64,000 nucleotides of DNA from Paraglaciecola mesophila (GCF_009906955.1 NZ_CP047656.1:1054001-1118000), one strand, 5' to 3'; shown: positions 17,530 to 26,954, counted from the stretch's first letter. Numbers and translations: made by a program. Notes: generated by a model from the sequence alone, not told the origin.

Positions 17530-18873
17530 TTAACTCACTTTTAAATGGTCTGCGACCAAAAATGCCATCTCAAGCACTTGGTCAGCATTTAAGCGAGGGT
17601 CGCATTGGGTTTTGTAGGCTTGAGCGAGATCATCATCACCAATCTCATATGCACCACCGGTGCATTCTGTTACATGCTGACCGGTCATCTCTAAATGAAT
17701 ACCACCAGCATGCGTCCCTTCCGCCTTATGCGCTGCAAAGAACTGCTGAATTTCACGTAAAATAGCATCAAAGTTTCGCGTTTTATAACCACTAGATGCT
17801 TTAAAAGTATTGCCATGCATAGGATCAGAGCTCCAGACTACATTACGTCCTTCTTGTTTTACGCGACGTAATAATGCAGGTAGGTTCTGTTCAAGATTGT
17901 CAGCCCCCATACGGGTAATTAAGGTTAGACGACCCGAGGTATTTTCTGGGTTTAAGGCATCGATAAGACGAATTAACTCGTCACCTTGCATTGTAGGCCC
18001 AACCTTTACCCCGATAGGGTTATGTATACCGCGGAAGAATTCAATATGGGCATGGTCAAGTTGACGAGTTCGCTCTCCAATCCACAGCATGTGAGCTGAA
18101 CAGTTGTACCATTTGTCAGTCAAGGTATCCACGCGAGTCAATGCTTGTTCATAATTCAGCAAGAGTGCTTCGTGTGAAGTGTATAAGCTGGTCTCATGCA
18201 GCGTTGGCGTGTTGCTAGTGTTGATACCCATAACATTCATAAACTCCAAAGAGTCTTGAATTCGACGTGCCACATCTTGATAACGCTCTTTAAGTGGATT
18301 GTTTTCCACGAACGCCATGTTCCAACGATTCACCTGATGTAAGTCTGCTAAACCGCCCTGAGCGAAAGCACGAAGCAGGTTTAAGGTAGAAGCACTTTGA
18401 TGATAAGCATCAAGCATGCGTTGTGGATCGGGTAAACGTGCAGCTTCGGTAAATTCGAAACTGTTGATAATGTCTCCGCGGTAACTCGGAAGAGACACAT
18501 CCCCTATGGTTTCAAAATCGCCAGAGCGTGGTTTGGCGTATTGCCCTGCCATGCGCGCAACTTTGGTTACAGGGCAACGGCCTGCAAAGGTCAATACAAT
18601 TGCCATTTGCAAAATAACTTTAAAGGTATCGCGAATTTTTGGCGCATTAAATTCATCAAAAGACTCTGCACAATCACCACCTTGCAGTAAAAAACCCTTA
18701 CCGTCAGCAACTTGACCTAACTCTTTAAACAACTGACGCGTTTCCGCAGCAAAAACGAGAGGAGGATAAGATTTTAGCTTTTGCTCCACATCTTTTAGGT
18801 GTTGTTGATCATGGTAAGTGGGTTGTTGCAGAATTGGCTTTTGACGCCAACTATCAGGTTGCCATTGGCTCAC
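17530..18873 (-). CDS. Class II (plant-type) DAHP synthase
   Basis: 447 aa. 3-deoxy-D-arabino-heptulosonate 7-phosphate synthase, first step of the shikimate pathway: phosphoenolpyruvate plus erythrose 4-phosphate. It belongs to the class II (AroA-II) family. Key features: QGGDCAESF (64-72), with the metal-binding cysteine, and [11 protein letters not shown] (about 107-117); metal-binding His/Glu residues recur in HGNT and HLEMTGQ near the C terminus. Class II enzymes have different feedback control from AroFGH. Start ATG 18873. Single-gene unit with a 480-bp upstream region. Confidence 0.95.
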   Translation of the reverse strand: MSQWQPDSWRQKPILQQPTYHDQQHLKDVEQKLKSYPPLVFAAETRQLFKELGQVADGKGFLLQGGDCAESFDEFNAPKIRDTFKVILQMAIVLTFAGRCPVTKVARMAGQYAKPRSGDFETIGDVSLPSYRGDIINSFEFTEAARLPDPQRMLDAYHQSASTLNLLRAFAQGGLADLHQVNRWNMAFVENNPLKERYQDVARRIQDSLEFMNVMGINTSNTPTLHETSLYTSHEALLLNYEQALTRVDTLTDKWYNCSAHMLWIGERTRQLDHAHIEFFRGIHNPIGVKVGPTMQGDELIRLIDALNPENTSGRLTLITRMGADNLEQNLPALLRRVKQEGRNVVWSSDPMHGNTFKASSGYKTRNFDAILREIQQFFAAHKAEGTHAGGIHLEMTGQHVTECTGGAYEIGDDDLAQAYKTQCDPRLNADQVLEMAFLVADHLKVS

Positions 18874-19353
18874 ATTGTGTCCTTAAATATCAGTAGAGTC
18901 GAAAATAAAAATAGGTTCACAAACCGCATGCTGTTAACACACGGATGTCGCCGTCAATCATACCTTATATCAGCTGTGATGAAATATACTTAACGCAAAG
19001 AATCTATGTAACCGGTGCATAAATTAGCGTGGAACGATTTCGTTAGTGCATGCATTAAAAAGAGGAATAACTAACACAACGTTGTTTTAATATTTAACTG
19101 AACATATTTAACTGAATAAGTCTTAACTTGATCTGCCAAACTCGAATTTTAGAGTTGAATCAAATCTTACAGTAAATAGCCGATTGGGCCAAAAGCAACC
19201 GTTCCGGTATAAATTATTTATGCCCCATTGTGTTTTCGTGAATTCTATCAATAGTGCAATAGAACGAGGCTGGTTCTGGTATTCACAATCTATCTATACT
19301 GCTAAGTTTCTACGTCATACCGTGCTACGAATAAGACATATAGTGCTAAACAT
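18874..19353. other. 480-bp non-coding region upstream of DAHP synthase
   Basis: Separates the DAHP synthase gene from the dehydrogenase cluster. It includes a 13-bp direct repeat ATATTTAACTGAA at 19090-19102 and 19104-19116. A short plus-strand frame at 19184 lacks any family resemblance or ribosome site and was not accepted. Confidence 0.5.
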
Positions 19354-20019
19354 TTATGTATCTATCGCCAATTGATTGATATCGTCATTTTCCAATATCT
19401 TTAATGTTTGTGGAGACATTATCGAGTTGATCATAGCTCTACCCAACTCTTCGCTGGTCGTAATAGGCATTACTTTCTTTAATATTGGAAAAAAGGGGCG
19501 TAAACCGGTATATAACAGGTTGTACAAGGCTGTTTTACTTTTTATATCTCGCTCTGGGAAAAGAGCACCAAGCCTAAACATATACGCGTCTGCAAATCCG
19601 ATGTTCAGCAACATGTTTTCGGTTTTTCCTTTCACTCTGGCCCACATTACAGAGCCTTGCTCCGAGCTATCTGCCCCTGTACCACTAAGATAATTAAACG
19701 TGATTTGCGGAGAGACATTAACTAATGCTGACGCTAACGCATAAGTCATGTCATAAGTGATGTGATTGTAGTCTTGCTCGTCAACCCCAAATGATGAAAT
19801 GCCCATGCAATGAAAGCAGGCGTCATAGCCACAAAGCTTTGATTGAACCTGACTAAAATCAGAAAAGTCAGGGTGGACTAACTCCGTTATTTTTGGGCGA
19901 TTCAATGCCAATGACGTGCGGCTGATAAGCAGTACTTCTTGCACATTATCGCTTTCAAGGCATTGGTTTAATACACTTCTTCCAACCATACCTGTTGCGC
20001 CTGTGATGATGACTTTCAT
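19354..20019 (-). CDS. NAD(P)-binding Rossmann (atypical SDR) protein
   Basis: 221 aa. N-terminal nucleotide-binding motif GATGMVG (7-13) in MKVIITGATGMVG, followed by FHCMGIS (the atypical-SDR equivalent of the NNAG region) and a FRLGALFPER segment. This fits the NAD(P)H-binding/epimerase-like group (for example YwnB- or HTATIP2-like). No classical YxxxK catalytic pair in the usual place, so it may be a redox sensor or reductase. Last gene of a four-gene minus-strand set, 19 bp after the AraC gene. Substrate unknown. Confidence 0.8.
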   Translation of the reverse strand: MKVIITGATGMVGRSVLNQCLESDNVQEVLLISRTSLALNRPKITELVHPDFSDFSQVQSKLCGYDACFHCMGISSFGVDEQDYNHITYDMTYALASALVNVSPQITFNYLSGTGADSSEQGSVMWARVKGKTENMLLNIGFADAYMFRLGALFPERDIKSKTALYNLLYTGLRPFFPILKKVMPITTSEELGRAMINSIMSPQTLKILENDDINQLAIDT

Positions 20020-20038
20020 TATTTTATTACTCCAGGCT

Positions 20039-20953
20039 CTAGTGTTTCATCTGTGATGATTTAAAGGTTCGCGGCGACATTCCTGTCTTAGATTTAAATA
20101 GCTTAGAAAAGTGCTGTGGGTATTCAAAACCAAGATCACACGCAATTTGGGTAATGCTCAAGTTGTCCTCAAGCATTAACGATTTTGATCTCTCAATAAG
20201 GAAAAGGTGGATGTACTCCAACGCGGTCTTTCCTGTTTCACGTTTTAGCAAGTCGCTTAAATAATAAGGCGATAGTCCTAACTCCTGGCCGCAATATTTA
20301 ACGGTTGGCACACCTTTCTCTAAGGGTTTATTACTAAGGTAATAGCTGTTTAAAAACTCCTCGAATCGACCCAAGTAATCACGGTTTAAATCAGTCCGAA
20401 CGTAGAACTGCCTGTCATAGAATCTCAAACAGTAATTAAGGAGGAGTTCGAGGTTAGATTGTAATAATGACTGAGTATGACGATCCATACTTTGGGAGTA
20501 TTCAGACTCTATTTTCTCTGAGATATCAGTAGCCAGTTCAATCTCCTTAGCGGAAAGGTGCAGAGATTCGTTGCTTTCATAATGGAAGAAGGTGTACTGA
20601 GCCATTTTCACCCCAAGATCTGAACGTGAGATCAGATCAGGGTGAAACGCGATTGTCCAACCTGCTGCATTCGGATCTATCTCAATATCCGAAGCGACTG
20701 CCGATTGTCCGGGGGCAATAAACACCATTGAACCATCATCAAAGTCATAGGCACTTCTTCCATAGTTCAAAGTGCACTCGATACCCTGTTTCAATGATAT
20801 CTGATACAACTCAAAAGCGTAGGTGCTACCTGATTCCACTTTACCTTGAAACGCAGATTGAGGAATCACCGTTATCAACGGGTGCAATGGGCTAGGCAGG
20901 CCCAAATAGCGATGTAATTGGGTAATGGATTTGACGGTGTTCACTTTACTCAT
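20039..20953 (-). CDS. AraC-family transcriptional regulator (copy 1)
   Basis: 304 aa. N-terminal AraC sensor (cupin) domain about residues 25-180, then a C-terminal double helix-turn-helix about 210-300, with the ITQIACDLGFEYPQHFSKLF and GMSPRTF signatures. It is a clear paralogue of the AraC protein at 24921-25838: both begin with a similar segment (LHRYLGLPSPLHPL versus LNAVLGIQPPEHPL) and share FIAPGQ/FIAPNQ and LHLSAKE/LHLSPKE. It sits 26 bp after a dehydrogenase gene and 19 bp before the Rossmann protein gene, inside their operon. Effector unknown. Confidence 0.92.
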   Translation of the reverse strand: MSKVNTVKSITQLHRYLGLPSPLHPLITVIPQSAFQGKVESGSTYAFELYQISLKQGIECTLNYGRSAYDFDDGSMVFIAPGQSAVASDIEIDPNAAGWTIAFHPDLISRSDLGVKMAQYTFFHYESNESLHLSAKEIELATDISEKIESEYSQSMDRHTQSLLQSNLELLLNYCLRFYDRQFYVRTDLNRDYLGRFEEFLNSYYLSNKPLEKGVPTVKYCGQELGLSPYYLSDLLKRETGKTALEYIHLFLIERSKSLMLEDNLSITQIACDLGFEYPQHFSKLFKSKTGMSPRTFKSSQMKH

Positions 20954-20979
20954 TGGCTATTCCTCAACTGCGTTTAGAT

Positions 20980-21831
20980 TTAGGCAGTGTGTACTTCTGG
21001 AATAAACATGTCAGAAATCGCTTTCATCAACTGATCTTCAGGCATAGATTGCTTCATTTGTAAGATTGCCTCAGCATCACTGCCAGATACGTTGTGCACG
21101 GGAGTTTCTTCCGTCACACATTGATAGATTTTATCTGCAACCTCCTGAGGATCGGAATCTTGGGCACCTTGTTGACGCATCTGCTCCATCGTAGCATTCA
21201 TCTTCTGAAGCATCTTATCACTGTAATCCTTAATTTGTTGGTCACCATTGGCAAGAATTCGATGAGGGATCGTGGTAAACAAGTTGGTCTCATAGGCCCC
21301 TGGAGCAATGACTTTTGTCTTGATGTTGAACGGGGCATACTCTAGAGCAAGCGCTTCAGTTAAGCCTTCGACAGCAAATTTTGCGGCACTATAAACCGAA
21401 GAATACGGTGAACCAAAAATTCCAGCAAGGGAGGAAATATTGATGATTATCCCTTCCTTTTGATTACGCATTATTGGTAACACTTGTTGTGCAACACGCA
21501 TTGGACCATAAACATTGGTATTGAATATCGCGTTGATCTCTTGATCGTCCCACTGTTCAAAAACGCCCATCCCAGAAATACCCGCATTGTTAACTAGTGC
21601 CTCAATGGCGCCGAATTTTTCCATGCCTGCAATGATAGCGTCAGTAATGCTTTGTGGCTCAGTGACATCAAGCCTTGTCACGAGAACATTTGGAAGCTTG
21701 TTGAGCTCAGTTTCCTTTTCAGGTGAACGCATTGTTGCGATGACATTCCAGCCTTTGCTTTGAAAAAGTCGTGCTGTCAGTTTGCCAAAGCCAGTGCTGC
21801 ATCCAGTAATCAGTATGGTTTTTTTGTTCAT
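20980..21831 (-). CDS. Short-chain dehydrogenase/reductase (SDR)
   Basis: 283 aa from ATG 21831, preceded by GAGG at suitable spacing; an ATG at 21846 overlaps the upstream stop (TAATG) and is a less likely start. Classical SDR: GCSTGFGK cofactor motif near the N terminus (ITGCSTGFG), NNAG (NNAGISGMG), catalytic serine in NISSLAG and YSAAK catalytic pair. Resembles oxidoreductases of the retinol/17-beta-hydroxysteroid type. An Arg in ATMRSPEK suggests NADP preference. Second gene of a four-gene set; translationally coupled to the preceding SDR. Confidence 0.92.
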   Translation of the reverse strand: MNKKTILITGCSTGFGKLTARLFQSKGWNVIATMRSPEKETELNKLPNVLVTRLDVTEPQSITDAIIAGMEKFGAIEALVNNAGISGMGVFEQWDDQEINAIFNTNVYGPMRVAQQVLPIMRNQKEGIIINISSLAGIFGSPYSSVYSAAKFAVEGLTEALALEYAPFNIKTKVIAPGAYETNLFTTIPHRILANGDQQIKDYSDKMLQKMNATMEQMRQQGAQDSDPQEVADKIYQCVTEETPVHNVSGSDAEAILQMKQSMPEDQLMKAISDMFIPEVHTA

Positions 21832-21845
21832 TATGTTAATCCTCA

Positions 21846-22814
21846 TTATTCAATAATAGTTTCATTTGTAGGTAGCCAACGAGAAAGGGCTTTTGTAGTC
21901 ATCTGCTGTGCTTGTGTTCGTTTTTCAGGTTTCTGTGCCTCTTGATGGTGAGGTTTCAACTTGTCTTCACAAATGTACGCGCCAGTGACGTCATCAAATT
22001 CAGATGAGATGGCCAATCTTACAATTCGGTCTGCACCAACTATGGTTGGTGAAGCCATGTAGTGCATGACATAGCTCATGACTTTTTCAGCACCTTCAAG
22101 GTGGCTGAGCAAGTTAGAGCAGATATGGCCCGGGCAAAGCGAGTTAGCGGTTACCCCTGAACCTTGCAATTGCTTTGCTAAGTCAACAGTAAACATATTC
22201 ATAGAAAGCTTCGATTCCACATAGCTTTCGTCGGTATCGAAATTAACTCTTGCCTGAATGTCATCGAAATCGATTTCAGGGATGAACTCTGTATTTGTGG
22301 TGAGGTTTACGATGCGTGCCGGCGCTGACGCTTTAATGCGATCCAGAAGCAGTTCAGTAAGCAATCTTGGGCCAAAGTAATTAATAGCCCAGTTCGTTTC
22401 AAAATTGTCGTTAGTGATAACAGGCTTTGTCATATTGATGCCCGCATTATTCACCAGAACATCTATCTTTGGATATTCAGAAAGAATACGCTCAGCACAC
22501 GCTTTCACGCTGTCCATCGAGGCCAGATCACAAATTTGTAGGTTTATCGAACCTTGCGTATGAGCTGCTTTAATCGACTCAATCACCGCCTCTGCCTTAG
22601 TCTTATTTCGAGCGAGCAGGACAATGTTTGCGCCCATTGAACACAACATTTCAACGGCACCACGTCCCATGCCATCGGTCCCACCGGTAAATACTATGGT
22701 CTTTCCTTGAAGGTTTTTATCTCCTTTGGGAATAGCATGCTGAGGGTTAGGAGTCCTTCTTTGTGGAACGAATAACTTAAGTAGTATTCGGGTTTTGTCA
22801 TTAAGTAGTGGCAT
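21846..22814 (-). CDS. SDR oxidoreductase (retinol dehydrogenase-like)
   Basis: 322 aa. Cofactor motif TGGTDGMGRG (about 44-53), then DLASMDSV, NNAG (NNAGINM), a threonine-rich NLTTNTEF in place of the usual serine region, and YVESK as the Tyr-Lys pair. The order and the CPGHICSNL segment fit retinol dehydrogenase/WWOX-like SDRs. A 40-residue N-terminal extension precedes the Rossmann domain. First gene of the four-gene set. A diverged fragment of this gene's 5' part appears at 23452-23477. Substrate unknown. Confidence 0.9.
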   Translation of the reverse strand: MPLLNDKTRILLKLFVPQRRTPNPQHAIPKGDKNLQGKTIVFTGGTDGMGRGAVEMLCSMGANIVLLARNKTKAEAVIESIKAAHTQGSINLQICDLASMDSVKACAERILSEYPKIDVLVNNAGINMTKPVITNDNFETNWAINYFGPRLLTELLLDRIKASAPARIVNLTTNTEFIPEIDFDDIQARVNFDTDESYVESKLSMNMFTVDLAKQLQGSGVTANSLCPGHICSNLLSHLEGAEKVMSYVMHYMASPTIVGADRIVRLAISSEFDDVTGAYICEDKLKPHHQEAQKPEKRTQAQQMTTKALSRWLPTNETIIE

Positions 22815-22946
22815 ATATGGTATCTCAGTAAATTAAAAACAAAGCTGTAGTACAAATTTATCAGGTGAGGTTTGAACATTCGGGAATAGAATTTATTGAA
22901 TATCCAATTTGTTGTTACTCAGCCAAATTAGTAGTGTGCTTACAGG

Positions 22947-23393
22947 TTATTTGAGTGCGGCGGATTGTGTATCACCTGCTATGTTGATCACATTGCTGCT
23001 TATCAACCAGTTTTGATAAGCCTCATCACTCATTTGTTTTTTTAGCTCCGCAGATTGAAGGGCTGTGCCTTGCACTGTGAAATATTTGGAAAAGTAAACA
23101 ATTAAATAATATGACTGAACATTGACCGTGCTATTGACCAGTAGGTCGTAGCCTTCATCCATCTCCGATAGTGCGCTGGCTAAAGCATTATCTAAATCAA
23201 ACCCGATGTTGTAAGGATGGTAGCTATCGTATTTAAAAGCTTTACCTTCTAATGGAAGTTTTTCAACTTCTGTTGAGTTGGTGTTAGCTAGCACCACATT
23301 GGCAAGTTTTGTATTACTTCCCCATGTCAAAATAGAAATGCTGATTAGTGCCATAAGCACCAATGACAAGGCAATAATATATTTAGAGTTCAT
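22947..23393 (-). CDS. Hypothetical exported or membrane-anchored protein
   Basis: 148 aa from ATG 23393, preceded by AAAGG; a longer in-frame reading to 23543 runs through what looks like a dehydrogenase remnant and is rejected. The first 22 residues form a hydrophobic signal or anchor (YIIALSLVLMALISISIL). The rest (YHPYNIGFDLDNALASAL, then LLVNSTVNVQSYYLIVYF) is soluble. No family recognised; the shape recalls small periplasmic or lipoprotein-like proteins but there is no lipobox cysteine. Downstream lies the SDR operon on the same strand after 132 bp. Confidence 0.7.
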   Translation of the reverse strand: MNSKYIIALSLVLMALISISILTWGSNTKLANVVLANTNSTEVEKLPLEGKAFKYDSYHPYNIGFDLDNALASALSEMDEGYDLLVNSTVNVQSYYLIVYFSKYFTVQGTALQSAELKKQMSDEAYQNWLISSNVINIAGDTQSAALK

Positions 23394-23451
23394 TGTCTTA
23401 CCTTTAATAGTAATTTTTAGTTTTCTCATTGTGTTAAATGAAACTTCATCA

Positions 23452-23477
23452 GCGCCCATCGAGTACAACATTTCAAT
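23452..23477 (-). pseudogene. Short remnant similar to the neighbouring SDR gene
   Basis: These 26 bases match 22630-22655 inside the SDR gene at about 22-23 positions. Read on the minus strand they encode IEMLYSMGA against VEMLCSMGA in the SDR protein, in the same frame and orientation. This suggests a leftover of a second SDR copy. The match is short and could be chance. Confidence 0.45.
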
Positions 23478-23532
23478 GGTGGGCACTTCTACTTGATTCG
23501 ATGTCGAGATCATACTGAGAGATGAAACAAGA

Positions 23533-23597
23533 AACTTACACATTTCCCAAAATAGATCCCTCCGTTTAGGCCGCTGTTTTTGGGAAATGTATAAGTT
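23533..23597. repeat. 20-bp inverted repeat with 25-base spacer
   Basis: Left arm 23533-23552 (AACTTACACATTTCCCAAAA), right arm 23578-23597, pairing at 19 of 20 bases. It lies between divergent genes. It could be an operator, a hairpin or the ends of a tiny mobile element. Confidence 0.85.
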
Positions 23598-23723
23598 GGC
23601 TTTTCCTTAACTTGCTAATCTCTGGAACACTAGAATTAATCAGCAATAATGCTGGAAACAATAAACATACCGCTATGGTCAACCGTGTACTCAACGGTCT
23701 TAGTCATGGTAACGGGAGGATTT

Positions 23724-24767
23724 ATGCGTATAGCAATAAAAGTGACAGTTGGGTTGGTGGGGGCTTTGGCTGTCATAGTGGGAGCTCTGTTCTTTCATGT
23801 GAACGCCTCTTACCCGAATGTAGACTCTGAATTGCGGCTGTTTGGGTATGTTGTCGATCGTTTTACTCAAGCCGAAACTCCGGAGCAGCTGATCGCATTA
23901 GGTCGACAGGCAGAGCCAGAGAACTATGACTTAGATAAAGGGATTGTTGTAGAAGAAACCTACATCAAAGGCCGAGATGGAAACAACATTCGAGTGGTAA
24001 TACTGCGTTCAGATAAATCGACTCCCGACGCAGTTGGACTCTTATATCTGCATGGTGGCGGCTATGTTATGGGCTCACCAGACTCAGCGCTAGATATACG
24101 TTTTATGTCCGACCTCATTCACACCTCAAACACCGTGATCGTTGCGCCTGCATATCGGCTCTCTCATGAAGCCCCTTACCCTGCTGCTTTAAATGACAGC
24201 TACGCCACCCTTGCATGGATGAAAGATAATGCTGCGGAGCTTGGTATCAATGACAGCCAATTGTTTATTGCAGGAGGAAGTGCTGGCGGTGGTTTAACCG
24301 CAGCGACAACCTTGTATGCTCGAGATCAAGGGGAAATTAACATCGCGTTTCAAATGCCACTCTATCCGATGTTAGACGATAGAAATAGCGCACCTTCTAA
24401 TACGCAGAACACGCATTTAATTTGGAATTCGACGAAAAATCGTATGGCATGGAAACTATACTTAGGAGATCTGTATCAAACTGATAAAGTGCCTATTTAC
24501 GCTGCTCCATCCAGAGCAACCGATTTATCTGGGTTACCGCCGACCTTTACTTTTGTCGGCGATCAGGACCTATTCTATGATGAAACGAATGAGTTTGTTC
24601 AGCAATTGAAAAAAGATGGCGTGCCTGTAGAGTTTTATGAATATGAAGGTGGCTACCACGTGTTTGAGATGATCGTACCCAATGCAAATGTTAGTCAATC
24701 AGTTAATGAACGGTTGCTTGCTGCGTTTAAACATGCCTCAGAGAATTACTTCGCTACGCAGAACTAA
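23724..24767 (+). CDS. Alpha/beta hydrolase, hormone-sensitive-lipase family
   Basis: 347 aa from ATG 23724, chosen for its GGGAGGA ribosome site; a reading 25 codons longer lacks this. Esterase/lipase of the bacterial HSL (family IV) group. An N-terminal hydrophobic helix (about residues 6-24) anchors or exports it. LYLHGGGYVMG is the oxyanion-hole HGGG motif and GGSAGG carries the nucleophile serine. The Asp is probably in FVGDQDLFYDE and the His in GGYHVFE. Likely hydrolyses short-chain esters in the envelope. Convergent with the second AraC gene and divergent from the SDR side. Confidence 0.92.
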   Translation: MRIAIKVTVGLVGALAVIVGALFFHVNASYPNVDSELRLFGYVVDRFTQAETPEQLIALGRQAEPENYDLDKGIVVEETYIKGRDGNNIRVVILRSDKSTPDAVGLLYLHGGGYVMGSPDSALDIRFMSDLIHTSNTVIVAPAYRLSHEAPYPAALNDSYATLAWMKDNAAELGINDSQLFIAGGSAGGGLTAATTLYARDQGEINIAFQMPLYPMLDDRNSAPSNTQNTHLIWNSTKNRMAWKLYLGDLYQTDKVPIYAAPSRATDLSGLPPTFTFVGDQDLFYDETNEFVQQLKKDGVPVEFYEYEGGYHVFEMIVPNANVSQSVNERLLAAFKHASENYFATQN

Positions 24768-24920
24768 GATCATAGCAAAAAGTGTCTTTGATTGGGCATC
24801 AGTGCCCTGCGACCTTTGCCCATGATTGATATGACAACACTCTTTTTATTACAACTGAGCACAAGCCACAATGTACTGCACCTTCCCATTAATGAAGAAG
24901 GTCAATAATGAAGAGTGCGA

Positions 24921-25838
24921 TTAATTGCGAATATTCTCCGTTCGGTATTCAGTCGGTGTCATGCCGACTCTGCTTTTGAATAGTCTTGAGAAGTATTGTG
25001 GGTATTCAAAGCCTAGGCTGTAGGCAATGGTCGCTACCGAATCCTTACTAGAGAGTAAGCGATCTTTTGACTTATCAATGAGTGCATAGTGAATCCAGTC
25101 TTTAGTTGTCTTACCCGTTTCAGCTTTCAAGGCATCGCTTAGATATCGACTGGTCATATTCATGCCTTGCGCCAATTCTTCTACTTCAGGGATTGCGGCC
25201 GATTCTTGAATAGTAGCTTTTAAACGAGCTCCCAAAAGCGTCGAAAAGTGATCGTATACAGAGGTGTTAGCTTCTTTACGCATCATAAATTGACGGTGGT
25301 AGTAGCGATTGGCGTACATCAATAATGTACTGATCTGAGATAAGATGAGGTCTTTACTAAAGGCATCTAAGTTATTGTTACTCTCCGCTTCAAGCGCTTC
25401 AAACATCGCTACCATATGTCGCTCTTCTTTTGGTGAAAGATGTAGCGCCTCGTTAACCGAATAATTGAAAAATTGATATTGTTTGAGTTCATCTTGCAGC
25501 TTATGGCCTCGAATGAAATCGGGGTGAAAACAGATAGTGCGGGCAACTGAGTCAATTATTATGCCGCTGGCTGTCAGTTCTTGATTGGGAGCAATAAAAA
25601 GCAGCGTTCCATTTGAACAATTATATTTGGTACGACCGTAAATGACCTCACCTGAAGTGATGTGTTTGAATGATATCGCGTAGAAACTTGTTGTGAGTGA
25701 AATGCTCTCACCATTGAGCAACTGATTGCGCTCACTGTTTGGATTTATTTTCATCACATCAACTAAAGGGTGCTCTGGTGGCTGTATACCAAGAACAGCA
25801 TTGAGTTCTTTAATGGTCTTAAAATGGAGCTTTTTCAT
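24921..25838 (-). CDS. AraC-family transcriptional regulator (copy 2)
   Basis: 305 aa. Same architecture as the paralogue at 20039-20953: sensor domain about residues 25-180, then the AraC helix-turn-helix pair (ATIAYSLGFEYPQYFSRLF, GMTPTEYR). The segments EHPLVDVM, FIAPNQ, NEALHLSPKE and YHRQFMMR align with those of copy 1. It is divergent from the SDR gene at 26064 across a 225-bp region with a strong inverted repeat, so it probably controls that gene. Start ATG 25838. Confidence 0.92.
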   Translation of the reverse strand: MKKLHFKTIKELNAVLGIQPPEHPLVDVMKINPNSERNQLLNGESISLTTSFYAISFKHITSGEVIYGRTKYNCSNGTLLFIAPNQELTASGIIIDSVARTICFHPDFIRGHKLQDELKQYQFFNYSVNEALHLSPKEERHMVAMFEALEAESNNNLDAFSKDLILSQISTLLMYANRYYHRQFMMRKEANTSVYDHFSTLLGARLKATIQESAAIPEVEELAQGMNMTSRYLSDALKAETGKTTKDWIHYALIDKSKDRLLSSKDSVATIAYSLGFEYPQYFSRLFKSRVGMTPTEYRTENIRN

Positions 25839-25937
25839 CGCTTTACCTTTTAGTATGACGCTTCACAGCATAATCCTCTAGATTAAGCATATTATGGTTT
25901 AGCAGCATTGAAAACCCAGAGCACAAATCGATGTATT

Positions 25938-25984
25938 GTGTATACGAAATAACGTAGCGCTTCGTTTCGTTATTTCGTATACAA
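25938..25984. promoter_or_regulatory. 17-bp inverted repeat between divergent AraC and SDR genes
   Basis: Left arm 25938-25954 GTGTATACGAAATAACG, right arm 25968-25984, pairing at 16 of 17 bases, 13-base spacer. It lies 99 bp upstream of the AraC start and 79 bp upstream of the SDR start, a fitting place for a shared operator. It could also form an RNA or cruciform hairpin. Confidence 0.75.
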
Positions 25985-26063
25985 CTCTTGCAGTTTTGTG
26001 TACTGCTACCTTTGGCCATAAGTTCTAGGATACGTCTATCGAAAAATTTGGGGACTAAAATTC

Positions 26064-26954
26064 ATGTCAAAAATATCTTGGAGTGCTGAACAAATACCGA
26101 GTCAAAAAGGCAGAGTATCTATCGTTACCGGTTCGTCTAGTGGTATAGGTAAAGAAACGGCCAAAGTCTTAGCAAAGAAACAATCGACAGTGATACTAGC
26201 TGTTAGAAATGTGTCAAAAGGTGAGAAGGTGGCAGAAGAAATACGGGCAGATTGTCCAGACGCTGACATTTTGGTTATGCAGATGGATCTTTCCAGTCTT
26301 CGTTCTGTCCGAGAATTCAGTTCAACGTTTTTAGCCAATTTCAACAGACTTGATTTACTGATTAACAACGCAGGAGTAGCGTGCCCGTATGCCAAGACTG
26401 ATGACGGGTTTGAAATTTTGATGGGCACCAATCATTTAGGCCACTTCGCATTGACTGGACATTTAATTGAAACACTCAAGAAAACCTCAGACTCCCGCGT
26501 TGTGGTTGTTACCGCTGGCGCTCATAAGGCCTCTAAGATCGATTTGGATGACCTGAATTGGGAAAAGCGAAAATACAGCAATTTTTCTGCGTACGCCGAT
26601 AGCAAACTGGCGAATATCTACTTTGCCTATGAGCTGAAAAGACGGCTTGAATTAGAAGGTGGCAACCCAATGGTTACAGCTGCTCATCCAGGGTGGACGA
26701 CATCAGAACTTCAGCGTGGGTTTGTGAAATTTTTAAATATCTTTTTCGGCCAGAGTAAAGAAACGGGGGCACTGCCAATACTGAGGGCCGCAATTGACAA
26801 AAGTGCATCTTCGGGGGATTTCTTCGGTCCGCAGGATTTCTTTGAGCTGCACGGCGCACCCATTAAAGTAGAATCAAGCAAGCCGTCACATGATGCCAGT
26901 GTTGCGCAAAAGCTTTGGACGTTATCTGAAGAACTAACAGGAATGCAATATTAA
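26064..26954 (+). CDS. SDR oxidoreductase (retinol dehydrogenase/WWOX-like)
   Basis: 296 aa. Classical SDR features in order: TGSSSGIGKE cofactor motif (about 22-31), an arginine in AVRNVSKGEKV that favours NADP, LSSLRSV, NNAG (NNAGVACPYA), GTNHLGHF, VVVTAGAHK for the serine region, and YADSK for the Tyr-Lys pair. TAAHPGWTTSEL follows, as in protochlorophyllide/retinol-type SDRs. ATG 26064. Transcribed away from the AraC gene and 44 bp before a small membrane protein gene, probably in one operon with it. Substrate unknown. Confidence 0.92.
   Translation: MSKISWSAEQIPSQKGRVSIVTGSSSGIGKETAKVLAKKQSTVILAVRNVSKGEKVAEEIRADCPDADILVMQMDLSSLRSVREFSSTFLANFNRLDLLINNAGVACPYAKTDDGFEILMGTNHLGHFALTGHLIETLKKTSDSRVVVVTAGAHKASKIDLDDLNWEKRKYSNFSAYADSKLANIYFAYELKRRLELEGGNPMVTAAHPGWTTSELQRGFVKFLNIFFGQSKETGALPILRAAIDKSASSGDFFGPQDFFELHGAPIKVESSKPSHDASVAQKLWTLSEELTGMQY

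Larger units (their letters stand above)
23394..23723. other. 330-bp divergent region with SDR remnant and inverted repeat
   Basis: Between the hypothetical exported gene (minus) and the alpha/beta hydrolase (plus). It contains a remnant resembling the upstream SDR gene (23452-23477) and a 20-bp inverted repeat (23533-23597). Both promoters should lie here. Confidence 0.6.

Noticed and set aside
19184-19375. Plus-strand 63-aa frame upstream of DAHP synthase
   Set aside because: No ribosome site, no family pattern and odd composition.
22947-23543. Long start (198 aa) for the exported hypothetical gene
   Set aside because: The extra 50 residues overlap the SDR-like remnant and lie upstream of a good ATG with ribosome site at 23393.
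23533-23597. Complete insertion sequence
   Set aside because: Only a 65-bp inverted-repeat unit is present, with no transposase gene.
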